Assembly (NCBI GenBank): GCA_934293375.1
Contig: CAKQYS010000012.1
Span: 1 to 63,459, forward strand
Source of the DNA: an uncultured Lachnospiraceae bacterium
GTDB taxonomy: Bacteria; Bacillota; Clostridia; Lachnospirales; Lachnospiraceae
Direction: 5' to 3'
Length of the DNA: 63,459 bases
This document shows, in pieces, positions 17,549 to 26,136 of this stretch. Every line of letters begins with the position of its first letter. The first letter of the stretch is position 1. Below the pieces are notes generated by a model, which saw nothing but the letters and a program-made list of their open reading frames with translations, made no database searches and was not told the DNA's origin. A program made the position numbers and the translations under genes.

Positions 17549-19484
17549 CTTTCCCCCATATCTGATCATATGGTATACGATCTATAAATATCTCCGCCCA
17601 TATTTCAAGGCAGATTGCCATAAACATGGCATATGTCTCCCAATAACTGCACTGCTCTCCCTTATGATACAACATTTCCACATATTCTGCACATAAAATG
17701 CCCCGTTTCTTCATATTGGGAAGCAATGTCGTAAGGATCGCCGTCCGGCAATGTGCCGCATGCAGAAATGCCATCACAGGAACCGGAAAGCCGCTCTTGG
17801 CACGATACGCAAAATCCGCACCAAAAGTATCTGCACAAAGCCGCTTCAGACATGCCTTGCCAACCCGCTTCCCCTGCCGTCTGCGTACCATTTCCCGATG
17901 TGGCAGGGAAAATGCAAACTGCACGAGATCCCGATCCAAAAAGGGCACCCGGTTCTCCACAGACGCCGCCATCGTCATCTTATCCTGCCGGTTGAACAAT
18001 GCCGGCAGCCGCACCTGCATTTCATATTTCGTCTGTCTGTCAAAGGCAGACCCTGTCAGACGATCCAAGGTATGCCTGCGCTTCTCCGTCACTACTTCCT
18101 CATCATAACCACAAAGCAGTCTCCGGCAAATAGAGACCGGCAGAGCGTCCGCAGCATATAACATATAATTTTGAAAGGAATGTGTTCGTCCCTTAAAATA
18201 ATGTGCATATCCACCTATCCGTTCCAGCAATTTACGCACAAATGCACCATATTTTTCGCCTGCTGCAACCCGGTCAAAGTGCAGCATCCAGTCATACCCG
18301 CAAAACAGTTCATCCGCTCCTTCTCCGGACAACAGCACCGTAACATGCCTGCGCGCCTCCTGTGCCAATGCCAGGATACCAGCCTCGTTATAAAACTTCG
18401 GGATCGTGTCCAACTGCCATATCACCTTGGGAAGCTTCTGTACAAAAAAAGCTTCCGTCAACTCCACCTTATGCACATCCATCTGTAATAGCTCTGCCAC
18501 ATGATCCATATAAGTCTCTTCCGAATACTCCCGGTACTGTTCCCCATAAATCACAGAGATACCATCCATCTGTGCCTTCTGATGTTTTGTTGCAAAATAA
18601 CAGGTCATAGAGGAATCGACACCGCCCGACAACTGGCAGCCAAGTCTGACATCGCTCTGCAGTTGTCTGTATACTGCCTGATCAAGCAAGTGCGCCAGCT
18701 TCTTCTGTATCTGTCTGTGAGATTGCTTCGCACTTTTGGGATGGTAGTACCGGTCCAGATCAAAATACTGCATTTGCGTCATTTCACCTGACCAGTCATA
18801 CCGCAGAATACTGCCCGGCTCCAATGCAAATACACCCTCTAACATGGTTCGTCCATGCGAATAGCCAAACACGGCACATTCCTGATACGCTGCCCGGTCC
18901 ATCTTTGCACAAAAGGTGTCAAATTCCAGAAAGGTCTTGATCTCACTGGCATAGACAAAGCTCTCCGGCATTGCACAATAATAGAGCGGCTTAATTCCAT
19001 AGCGATCCCGGATCAGATACAGGCATCCTTCCCGCATATCCACAACGGCGATTGCATACATGCCATCCAGCTTCTCTGCCATCTTCCGCACACCATACTT
19101 CAGATACATTGCCAGCAGCACCTCAGTATCCGTACGGCTGTGAAAGCAGTATCCATCCGCCTCCAGCTCCTGCCTGTATGCCATCGCATTATAGATCTCA
19201 CCATTGCATGTCAGAGCAACCTGTCCGGACGCATCCGCCATCGGCTGATGTCCACGGTAAGAGGGATCTAGGATACTCAGTCTTTGAAATGCCAGAAATC
19301 CATCTGCACAAGACATCGGCATTGTTTCCTGCAGAACCTCCCCCAGCCTGTTTTCTTTTGTATGCACCGCATAAATGCCGGTATCATCCGGTCCACGGTA
19401 TTTCTGCACATCGTTCATTCTCGATATCATTGCAACATCTGTAAACTGCCGATGTCTGTCAAAAAATCCTGCAATTCCACACAT
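17538..19484 (-). CDS. Asparagine synthase (glutamine-hydrolysing) family amidotransferase
   Basis: 648 residues. The N-terminal Ntn glutaminase domain begins MCGIAGFFD with the nucleophile Cys2, and shows QKYRGPDD and NGEIYN. The C-terminal synthase domain carries the PP-loop LSGGVDSS at residues 285-292 and LSGEGADELFCGY. The classic product is asparagine. In polysaccharide clusters AsnB paralogues often amidate uronic acids or related groups, so a sugar-modifying role is as likely as asparagine synthesis. The ATG at 19484 has GGGGATAG upstream and begins right after the flippase stop (19486). A 37-residue upstream extension is rejected because Cys2 must follow the initiator Met. Confidence 0.93.
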   Translation of the reverse strand: MCGIAGFFDRHRQFTDVAMISRMNDVQKYRGPDDTGIYAVHTKENRLGEVLQETMPMSCADGFLAFQRLSILDPSYRGHQPMADASGQVALTCNGEIYNAMAYRQELEADGYCFHSRTDTEVLLAMYLKYGVRKMAEKLDGMYAIAVVDMREGCLYLIRDRYGIKPLYYCAMPESFVYASEIKTFLEFDTFCAKMDRAAYQECAVFGYSHGRTMLEGVFALEPGSILRYDWSGEMTQMQYFDLDRYYHPKSAKQSHRQIQKKLAHLLDQAVYRQLQSDVRLGCQLSGGVDSSMTCYFATKHQKAQMDGISVIYGEQYREYSEETYMDHVAELLQMDVHKVELTEAFFVQKLPKVIWQLDTIPKFYNEAGILALAQEARRHVTVLLSGEGADELFCGYDWMLHFDRVAAGEKYGAFVRKLLERIGGYAHYFKGRTHSFQNYMLYAADALPVSICRRLLCGYDEEVVTEKRRHTLDRLTGSAFDRQTKYEMQVRLPALFNRQDKMTMAASVENRVPFLDRDLVQFAFSLPHREMVRRRQGKRVGKACLKRLCADTFGADFAYRAKSGFPVPVMAFLHAAHCRTAILTTLLPNMKKRGILCAEYVEMLYHKGEQCSYWETYAMFMAICLEIWAEIFIDRIPYDQIWGKDGA

Positions 19485-19485
19485 A

Positions 19486-21027
19486 CTATCTATCCCCTGT
19501 CCCTGTGTTCTTTCGCACAAAATAGTGCCTGTACATTTGCTGTAGCTGTCTGTACGCTGCCCGTTTGTGATACAGGATATAAAATACGATCCCATAAATC
19601 AAAACGCTGACCACACCCTTCACCAGCCAGATCGCGACATTGCAACCCCAGCCGGTCATAGCCATCTTCAAACCATAGGACAATCCCATGATCAGGAAAA
19701 GATTCCCAGCCAAATAAACCACATACCGATAATAACCGTTCTCCTGAAATACGCGGGTGTATACAACCTTCGCATCATACCAATAATCTGTCAGGAAATT
19801 TGAGAGCACCGTCGCTAGATACACCCCGGCAATTCCCATAAAATGCCCCAGAAGCAGTGACAGCACAATGTTCAGAGCCGCATTCAACACCAGTACATGC
19901 TTCACATATACAAACATCCCCGTCGTATCACGGAACTGCCATACAGAGGCATCCATGATCTGACAGCAGAAATTCAACAACAGCATCCATACGATCCACG
20001 GATCGATCACATACTCTGCCCCGATCCACAGCACAATAAAATCATCCCACAAAACCCCAAGCGGCACTGTGATCACACCTGCCAGAAAGGTATTGACCAG
20101 CACCACCTGCTGAAAAAGTGCATATTGCTGCCGACCGTTTTTATCTGCATTTGCCACACCAAGCGAATGTAGCAATGCATTCTGAAAGGTACTGATCAGT
20201 GCCTTGATCTGCGTCGTCACACAGGTATAATTCGCACAAAATCCCACCATCAATGTATTCAGCCAGGATATCAGAATATTATCCGTATTATCGATGACAA
20301 TCCCACATACCCGTATCGCGAATGTTGCCCGGACATTCTTTACCAAGGTATCCCTCGTATCCGTATTTACCTGCACCGAGGCAAGATCCCGGATATACGG
20401 CACCTCGCGTCCTACCTTATCATAGACAGCAAGATTGCATCCCACACTGCACACAATACCCGTCAGCAGATACCCTATATAATCCTTTGTAACATAAATA
20501 ACCACACACTGTAGCAGCACACTGCCGATTGATACGAGTGTCACGATCGCTGAGATGACATAATCCTTCTGCATGGCAGACAGTAGAACGGATCGATATG
20601 ATAAAAAATAGGTGCTGGCCGCAAATACCAGATTGATCATATAAATGATCCACACCGTCATCATCGACAACCGGGTCTCTATAAACAATCCTAAAAACGG
20701 CATCATACACAGTCCGATCACGAAAACCGCACACCCGACATACCGGTTCCATCTCCGGTACAAAACCATAAGCTGTCTGGTTTTGTCGGTATCCCCTTGT
20801 GCGACAGGCTTATACAACATGAACAGCACCGCATTCTGAATCCCCATTTCCGAAAAGGAAAGCACCGTAAGCAGGCTGCTGATCACCTGTGCTACACTCA
20901 GATACTCCACGCCGATATAGATTAAAAAGAGCTTCCTTGCGATCAAGCCCATTATGAATTTTACAAGATGATACAGGCATCCAAAAAATGTGCTTCTCAT
21001 TACATTTTTTGATTTGCTATGATTCAT
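19486..21027 (-). CDS. Wzx-like polysaccharide flippase (MOP superfamily)
   Basis: Integral membrane protein of 513 residues with a dozen or more hydrophobic segments. Its N-terminal pattern (RSTFFGCLYHLVKFIMG, IYIGVEYLSVAQ) is typical of Wzx/RfbX flippases, which move lipid-linked glycan units across the membrane. The start at 21027 (MNHSKSKNV) follows GGGAG and overlaps no gene; the upstream stop TGA ends one base before the ATG. A 10-residue upstream extension is possible but lacks a site. No Wzy-like polymerase is seen in the window. Confidence 0.9.
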   Translation of the reverse strand: MNHSKSKNVMRSTFFGCLYHLVKFIMGLIARKLFLIYIGVEYLSVAQVISSLLTVLSFSEMGIQNAVLFMLYKPVAQGDTDKTRQLMVLYRRWNRYVGCAVFVIGLCMMPFLGLFIETRLSMMTVWIIYMINLVFAASTYFLSYRSVLLSAMQKDYVISAIVTLVSIGSVLLQCVVIYVTKDYIGYLLTGIVCSVGCNLAVYDKVGREVPYIRDLASVQVNTDTRDTLVKNVRATFAIRVCGIVIDNTDNILISWLNTLMVGFCANYTCVTTQIKALISTFQNALLHSLGVANADKNGRQQYALFQQVVLVNTFLAGVITVPLGVLWDDFIVLWIGAEYVIDPWIVWMLLLNFCCQIMDASVWQFRDTTGMFVYVKHVLVLNAALNIVLSLLLGHFMGIAGVYLATVLSNFLTDYWYDAKVVYTRVFQENGYYRYVVYLAGNLFLIMGLSYGLKMAMTGWGCNVAIWLVKGVVSVLIYGIVFYILYHKRAAYRQLQQMYRHYFVRKNTGTGDR

Positions 21028-21028
21028 A

Positions 21029-23044
21029 TCACATAACTCCCTTTTCCCTTTCCGCAATCACCTCTGCCATCTGTACATAATACGGCTGCAATGCAGCATT
21101 GGTGTATGTATGCGGACCAGATGCAAGCAGCGTCTTTACCAGTGCATCCGTCAACTGTCCCCTTTTCACAAATCGTATATACGGAAGATACCGGATCCAC
21201 TGGTATTGTCCACGCACCTTCCCATTGACATTGTCGAAAGCAATACATGGCGTGCCTGTCACAGCCGCAAAAAGCATCCCATGCAGCCGGTCCGTAATGA
21301 CTAGCGAAGCCGCAGTGAACTCCCGAAGCTTCTCCTGTAATGCAGTATCACGATCCGCCGGTAACACACCTCTGTCCAAAACCGTATCCGTGTCCAGAAT
21401 CCGGTATGATCCGGCAGACACCTTTAACAGGGCATCCAGCTCTGGTTCCACCAGAATGCGTTCCCGATCCTTACGCAGCACCTTTAGGATTATCTTCTCT
21501 CTGGAGCCTGTCTGTGCCGGGGTCAGGTAGGTCACAATATCCGGCACCGGTATGCAGGTACATGTACGCGGCAAATGCCGTTTTCCAAATTGATAGCTTG
21601 CATCATCCCGCACAAACAAGGTCAGATCCCGGCACTTTTCCACAGTCTGTAAAAACCTTGCAAGTGCCTTTTCCCCACACGGATCCGCCGCAAAATATAT
21701 GGTCTGTGGAAATATCACAAGCCGTTGTGCCGCCAGACATTCCAAAATATCCAGCACCACCGCCTCCTCCTGCTCCCACAGGGTTCCAATAAAACCGCCG
21801 CCCGGCAGCACCACCAGATCCTGCTGTGTCAGCATGGCAGGCAGACGGGAACGCAGCCATTTCCACTGTGCATGGGTAAATTCGATACAAATATCCTGTC
21901 CGGTCATTTCCCGCAGAAACCGTTTCTGTGCAACGATGATCGCATGATCTCCCAGATTGCCATGTTCCGGTGTATCCAACAGAATCACCCGCCTTCTGCC
22001 CTTTGTATGCTGCAAAAGCCGAAAGGCATCCGTGTGTAAAAACTCCACCTCTTGCCGTCGATCACGAAGACTTCGCTTCAAGGTCTTACACCACCGTACA
22101 AACATACCCCGAAGCGCATAGCAATCAATCAGCGGCTGCATATGGCGGTGTCTAAGCAGTGCAACAAACACTGCCCTGTACCAGACCTGCGGAAAGGCAG
22201 TCTGTGCAATCCGTGAAATAACATCTATCATATCCGGATCCCCCAAGATCGCCCTGATATTTCTTCTATCGGTGTATTTGATCCCGATCTTCACATAGTA
22301 AAGAAAATCGTCAATCACAACCGAGGCTGCAGTACGGCTGCCGGCAGCTTTCTGCATTTCCGGGTATACCGCCAGCAGATCCTGATATCTCGTATCATCA
22401 AAGGTCGCTGTAACACTGCCCTCATGCAGCTTATATATGTATAACAGTGCTTCGCAATACCGGAAACGAGTAATACGCTGCAGATACTGCAGGTTAAAGA
22501 TCAGATCCTCTCCCATTCTGACACCCGGTACAAACCGCAGCTGCTGTGCCTCAATCACTCGCCTTTGATATACCATGGCCCATACACTATTGATCTCCTT
22601 GGACACAACTGCCGCTTTTCGCAGTGCCTGTATATCCTGACACGCAGACACGGCATGCAGGGCACAGATACTGTCCATTCCGGCATCCCGCACAATATGC
22701 GGAAACAGAAACAATTCCGTCTCTGTATCCAGATATTGCAAAATCCCGTTCATCGTATCTGTTACAAAGGCATCATCCGCATCCATAAACATAATATAGG
22801 TTCCCGCAGCGATCGAAAGTCCAAGATTTCTGGCAGCAGAAACACCACCATGTGCTGCCTTCACGATCACGAATCTTGGATCATACTTCGCATAGCGCTC
22901 TAACATATACACCGAATCGTCCGTGCTTCCGTCATCCACACAAATAAACTCTACACTCTGCAAAGTCAATGTCGTCAGATTCTCTAATGTGTCCGCCAGA
23001 TATTGTGCCGCATTATAGACCGGTATAATAATCGATATCTCCAT
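21029..23044 (-). CDS. Glycosyltransferase family 2 - polysaccharide pyruvyl transferase fusion
   Basis: 671 residues with two catalytic domains. The N-terminal ~290 residues are a GT-A glycosyltransferase (MEISIIIPVYNAAQYL, VDDGSTDDS, FMDADDAF). The C-terminal half, after roughly residue 350, matches the pyruvyl-transferase/CsaB family: DTPEHGNLGDHAI, LPGGGFIGTLW, VIFPQTIYF, VRDDASY and ITDRLHGMLFAAVTGTPCIAFDN. Such domains add ketal-linked pyruvate from PEP to a sugar, giving it a negative charge. The fusion suggests one sugar is both transferred and pyruvylated. The ATG at 23044 follows AGGGGG, 10 bp after the upstream gene. Confidence 0.9.
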   Translation of the reverse strand: MEISIIIPVYNAAQYLADTLENLTTLTLQSVEFICVDDGSTDDSVYMLERYAKYDPRFVIVKAAHGGVSAARNLGLSIAAGTYIMFMDADDAFVTDTMNGILQYLDTETELFLFPHIVRDAGMDSICALHAVSACQDIQALRKAAVVSKEINSVWAMVYQRRVIEAQQLRFVPGVRMGEDLIFNLQYLQRITRFRYCEALLYIYKLHEGSVTATFDDTRYQDLLAVYPEMQKAAGSRTAASVVIDDFLYYVKIGIKYTDRRNIRAILGDPDMIDVISRIAQTAFPQVWYRAVFVALLRHRHMQPLIDCYALRGMFVRWCKTLKRSLRDRRQEVEFLHTDAFRLLQHTKGRRRVILLDTPEHGNLGDHAIIVAQKRFLREMTGQDICIEFTHAQWKWLRSRLPAMLTQQDLVVLPGGGFIGTLWEQEEAVVLDILECLAAQRLVIFPQTIYFAADPCGEKALARFLQTVEKCRDLTLFVRDDASYQFGKRHLPRTCTCIPVPDIVTYLTPAQTGSREKIILKVLRKDRERILVEPELDALLKVSAGSYRILDTDTVLDRGVLPADRDTALQEKLREFTAASLVITDRLHGMLFAAVTGTPCIAFDNVNGKVRGQYQWIRYLPYIRFVKRGQLTDALVKTLLASGPHTYTNAALQPYYVQMAEVIAEREKGVM

Positions 23045-23054
23045 ATCTGCCCCC

Positions 23055-24038
23055 TCACCGCAAACGCATAGCATTTTTCAACATGCCACACTGATACGCA
23101 ATGTAGAAAAAATGTTTTCCAATACATAATGTGATAATCTTTATTTTATCCGTTTTCCGCATTTCCTTCCAGTGCAACATGCGGCTCCCCCAATGCCTTA
23201 CATACACCAAAATGCGTTGCTGTGCTTCCTCATATCTGTCAAATCCGGTAGAAAGAATCCGCTGCAACAGCTTCAGATAGGTCGCCATCTGCATTGTCCG
23301 GGCATCCCTTTCCAACTGTGGGATCCACGAAATAATGCGATCTGTGACAGCATCTGAAATATCCAGCAAAACAAGATCTGCGTGCGTAACCGGTTTTCGG
23401 GTAATGGAATTCTCCCTGATACGATAATAATATCCCGGCTGCCGATCATAGACTACTTTCTTCGCCCTGATCATGACATCATAAATCGTTGCATAATCCT
23501 CGTATTGGATCCCGACAGGGAACCGGAAATCTCCCCAAAACTCCCGCAGGTACAGTTTTCCCTGTGCTTCATGACAAAAATCTTTATGCTGTAACATACG
23601 CCTGACAGCCTCCTGTCCGGAAAATGCTTCCCATTGTATGCCATTCTCTTGTATATTAGGAATTTTGTGTTTAAACTGATAAAGACCCGTTAATGCAACC
23701 TCTGCCTGTTGCTGCTCGCATAATGACACCAGTCGTGCAATCGTATTCTCCGCTATGAGATCATCACTATCCAGAAAGTACAGATATTTACCATGTGCAG
23801 CACCAATACCAGCATTCCGGGCAGCGGACAGACCTGCATTCTCCTGATGTATCACTGTAATCCTGGAATCCTGTTTTGCATACTGCTCACATATTGAACC
23901 GGATTGATCTGTCGACCCATCATTGACCAGAATAATTTCAAGCATAGCATAAGTTTGCCTCATAACACTGGAAATGCACTGATCTAAATATACTTCCACA
24001 TTATAGACCGGTACAACAACTGAAACTAACGCCCCCAT
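23055..24038 (-). CDS. Family 2 (GT-A) glycosyltransferase, first gene of the glycan operon
   Basis: 327 residues. Motifs are VSVVVPVYNVEVYLD, LVNDGSTDQSGS, GLSAARNAGI and the DXD-like YFLDSDDLI. Donor and acceptor are unknown. The start at 24038 (MGALVSVVV) follows a GGGGGG tract; a 15-residue upstream extension without a good site is possible. A promoter with a 17-bp spacer lies upstream at 24103-24131, making this the promoter-proximal gene of a six-gene operon that runs down to 15291. Confidence 0.92.
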   Translation of the reverse strand: MGALVSVVVPVYNVEVYLDQCISSVMRQTYAMLEIILVNDGSTDQSGSICEQYAKQDSRITVIHQENAGLSAARNAGIGAAHGKYLYFLDSDDLIAENTIARLVSLCEQQQAEVALTGLYQFKHKIPNIQENGIQWEAFSGQEAVRRMLQHKDFCHEAQGKLYLREFWGDFRFPVGIQYEDYATIYDVMIRAKKVVYDRQPGYYYRIRENSITRKPVTHADLVLLDISDAVTDRIISWIPQLERDARTMQMATYLKLLQRILSTGFDRYEEAQQRILVYVRHWGSRMLHWKEMRKTDKIKIITLCIGKHFFYIAYQCGMLKNAMRLR

Positions 24039-24102
24039 ATTTGATTCCCCCCATATAAATCCACCAACAACTGTCTGCTTCAAGTCAGACTGATTAGATA
24101 GT

Positions 24103-24131
24103 ATGATAGCATATAAAATATATACTGTCCA
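24103..24131 (-). promoter_or_regulatory. Probable promoter of the polysaccharide operon
   Basis: Minus-strand TGGACA (24126-24131), 17-bp spacer, TATCAT (24103-24108); each box has one mismatch to the sigma-A consensus. It is about 65 bp upstream of the first glycosyltransferase start. Confidence 0.7.
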
Positions 24132-24245
24132 TTTTATCTGACTAAATATTACATGTGTTTTACTGCAATTTCACTACAGATTGACATATGCTGTCCCAAC
24201 ATAAAGATTTATGTATAAATTCTAAACATTCCTATATTTCGGGTA

Positions 24246-24274
24246 TAGACATTGACTAAAAACTATTATATAAT
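24246..24274 (+). promoter_or_regulatory. Sigma-A promoter of the FliD-like gene
   Basis: Plus-strand TAGACA (24246-24251), 17-bp spacer, TATAAT (24269-24274). It is a housekeeping-type promoter; the flagellar sigma-28 pattern (TAAA, about 15 bp, GCCGATAT) is not seen. Confidence 0.75.
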
Positions 24275-24359
24275 AATTATGACAAACTAGTTTTTAAATG
24301 GATGTAAAACTTGTCAATACCATAAGTCTGGATCACCAGCCAAGGAAGGAGGGGAAGCC

Positions 24360-25634
24360 ATGATGAATTATAATAATGTGTACAACTACTATGGCATGAC
24401 ATATATGCCAAAGACAAACACCAAGTACGATACACACAAATCAAAAGAATTAAAAAATGTATATCAGAGCATGGTGCGCCACAATAAACAGTCCCCTCTG
24501 TTCAAGTTCAGTCTTTCAGAGAAGACACAGAATTATGCACTCAGCATCAAAGATGCTGCCATTGATCTGAAAAACATTTCCAGTTTCTTAAGTGACAGTA
24601 CAGATACTGTGTTTAATAAGAAGACTTATAGTGTTTCCAATGAAGATGTATTAAATGTCCAATTGAATACAGATGATTATACAGCAGTTCCTAACCAGCT
24701 GACTATGCGGGTAGATCACCTTGCCTGCTCACAGATCAACACCGGCAGCTATGTCAATTCCAAAAACAAAAATCTGTCGAGCGGAACTTATGACCTACGG
24801 TTGTCGACAGCCCAGAATGATTATCTGCTGTCCCTTACCGTAACATCATCCACTCGTAATATTGATGCTCAAAACAGTCTTGCAAGTGCGATCAACCAGA
24901 ATCCTACCGGTATTCGGGCATATGTGGATATTGCCGGCAACAACAGTGCATTGGTGATCGAATCACAGGCAACCGGAGCCGGTACTGTGGAAGGCGGCCT
25001 GCAATTCCACTTTTCAGAGTCCAATCCCAATCAGCCACTTATCAATTATCTGGGGCTGAACCACATCACAAGACAGCCATCCGATTCTGCATTTGCAATT
25101 AACGGTGAGCCGCACAGCTCCTCCGGCAATAACATCTCAATCAATAATACGATTGAAATTGACCTGTTAAAGTCTTCTGATGAGGATGTGTCCTTACAGC
25201 TGTTACCGGATACCGGAGAGATTATGCAGAAGGTGTATGATTTTGTAGGATCCTACAACCATCTGATTGACCTTGCCAATTCCAATATTCACGAGCAGCA
25301 CAGTGCAAGAAAGTTATTAAATGACATTTCCAATATTACCAGGAAACATACCAATGTGCTTGAAGCATCGGGACTGATTCTCAATACAGACGGATCGATC
25401 ACAACAGAGGATTCGCTGTTGATCCAGAGCACCAAAAACGGTCAGTTTCAGGATCTGTTTAATGACATTTCAGGATTCAAGACAGATATCATCCAGACAA
25501 CTGATAAATTAAATCTGGATCCATTAGCTTACATTGACAAGGTGGTTGTCACCTATCCGGACACCTCCAGACCACAGCCCAATCCATATGTACCATCCAT
25601 GTACAGCGGATTATTATTTAACGGATATGCATAA
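24360..25634 (+). CDS. FliD-like (flagellar cap / hook-associated 2 type) protein, orphan
   Basis: 424 residues, shorter than most FliD proteins. After a polar, Tyr/Asn-rich N-terminus and a helix near residues 55-75, a FliD_N-like segment (NQLTMRVDHLACSQINTGSY) is followed by hook-IN-like features (GIRAYVDIAG, LVIESQATGAG). The typical FliD line AFAINGEPHSSSGN leads into IEIDLL, and a short helical C-terminal part contains FVGSYNHLIDLAN. No signal peptide is seen. The C-terminus ends in MYSGLLFNGYA. No flagellar genes are nearby, so it may be a dispersed flagellar gene or a repurposed filament-cap or adhesion protein. It follows AAGGAGGGG and converges on a small gene at 25678. Confidence 0.72.
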   Translation: MMNYNNVYNYYGMTYMPKTNTKYDTHKSKELKNVYQSMVRHNKQSPLFKFSLSEKTQNYALSIKDAAIDLKNISSFLSDSTDTVFNKKTYSVSNEDVLNVQLNTDDYTAVPNQLTMRVDHLACSQINTGSYVNSKNKNLSSGTYDLRLSTAQNDYLLSLTVTSSTRNIDAQNSLASAINQNPTGIRAYVDIAGNNSALVIESQATGAGTVEGGLQFHFSESNPNQPLINYLGLNHITRQPSDSAFAINGEPHSSSGNNISINNTIEIDLLKSSDEDVSLQLLPDTGEIMQKVYDFVGSYNHLIDLANSNIHEQHSARKLLNDISNITRKHTNVLEASGLILNTDGSITTEDSLLIQSTKNGQFQDLFNDISGFKTDIIQTTDKLNLDPLAYIDKVVVTYPDTSRPQPNPYVPSMYSGLLFNGYA

Positions 25635-25668
25635 AAGGTGCCATCGTTATAATACGATAGCACCTTTT
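25633..25668. terminator. Bidirectional terminator
   Basis: AAAAGGTGCCATCGT (25633-25647) pairs with ACGATAGCACCTTTT (25654-25668) with one imperfect pair, and T-runs are present in both directions. It serves the convergent FliD-like gene and the small gene at 25678. Confidence 0.9.
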
Positions 25669-25677
25669 GTACTTTCA

Positions 25678-26055
25678 TTATGCAATATCACGCAGCAGAC
25701 ACTCCTTCGCTGCACTCTCCAGCACCGATAGAAACGGAATAAAATGTACTTCCAGACACTCTGCAATGCGTGCATCATCTCCCGATTTCAGAACTTCTCC
25801 AAGATCTGTCACCGCAACTGTCATCTGCTTCTTATCAATAACTCTACGGTCTGCATTGATCAGCTTCTCACAGTAATTGTACATTTCAATCTCCCAGTTA
25901 ATTCCTAAGATGATCAGATTCAGGATCTGCCCGGTATCCTTATGCCGGCCTTCCCTTAATTCATCTATGATATCACGCACAGCCGGGATCAGTTTCTGAC
26001 TATAATCTATCAGTTCCCTAAGCCCCTTCATCTGAAGCTTCACATATTCATCCAT
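25678..26055 (-). CDS. Small helical protein of unknown function
   Basis: 125 residues, not recognised. It is mostly alpha-helical by composition: MDEYVKLQMKGLRELIDYSQ, then YNYCEKLINADRRVIDKKQM, then HFIPFLSVLESAAKE. No TM segment or signal is seen. The start at 26055 (MDEYVK) lies 7 nt after GGGAGG; an ATG five codons upstream is too close to the site. It has its own promoter (26088-26116) and converges on the FliD-like gene. Its size and helical character resemble export chaperones such as FliS, FliT or FlgN, but no signature was recognised, so a partnership with the FliD-like protein is speculative. Confidence 0.75.
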   Translation of the reverse strand: MDEYVKLQMKGLRELIDYSQKLIPAVRDIIDELREGRHKDTGQILNLIILGINWEIEMYNYCEKLINADRRVIDKKQMTVAVTDLGEVLKSGDDARIAECLEVHFIPFLSVLESAAKECLLRDIA

Positions 26056-26087
26056 TCGGTTCCCTCCCATTTACACCAATTAAGGAT

Positions 26088-26116
26088 ATTATATTATCTT
26101 CTGCATGATTTTGCAA
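26088..26116 (-). promoter_or_regulatory. Promoter of the small helical gene
   Basis: Minus-strand TTGCAA (26111-26116), 17-bp spacer, TATAAT (26088-26093). It lies between the bioB stop and the small gene, about 35 bp upstream of the latter. Confidence 0.7.
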
Positions 26117-26136
26117 TTACTTTGCATTATGACCAC

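Larger units (their letters stand above)
24039..24359. other. Divergent intergenic region (about 320 bp)
   Basis: The AT-rich stretch separates the glycan operon (minus) from the FliD-like gene (plus) and holds one promoter for each side (24103-24131 and 24246-24274). I see no RNA gene, riboswitch signature or repeat. The FliD-like transcript would have a 5' leader of about 80 nt without obvious stable pairing. Confidence 0.7.

Noticed and set aside
15291..24131. Recent horizontal island for the polysaccharide operon
   Set aside because: Gene content is typical of variable loci and the composition looks slightly more GC-rich by eye, but no mobility genes, flanking repeats or tRNA site were found, and I could not compute composition.
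24252..24274. TTGACT as the -35 box of the FliD-like gene
   Set aside because: Its spacing to TATAAT is only 11 bp; TAGACA six bases upstream gives the correct 17 bp.
24275..24359. Possible c-di-GMP riboswitch ahead of the FliD-like gene
   Set aside because: The ~80-nt leader lacks the conserved GEMM sequence and shows no stable stems.
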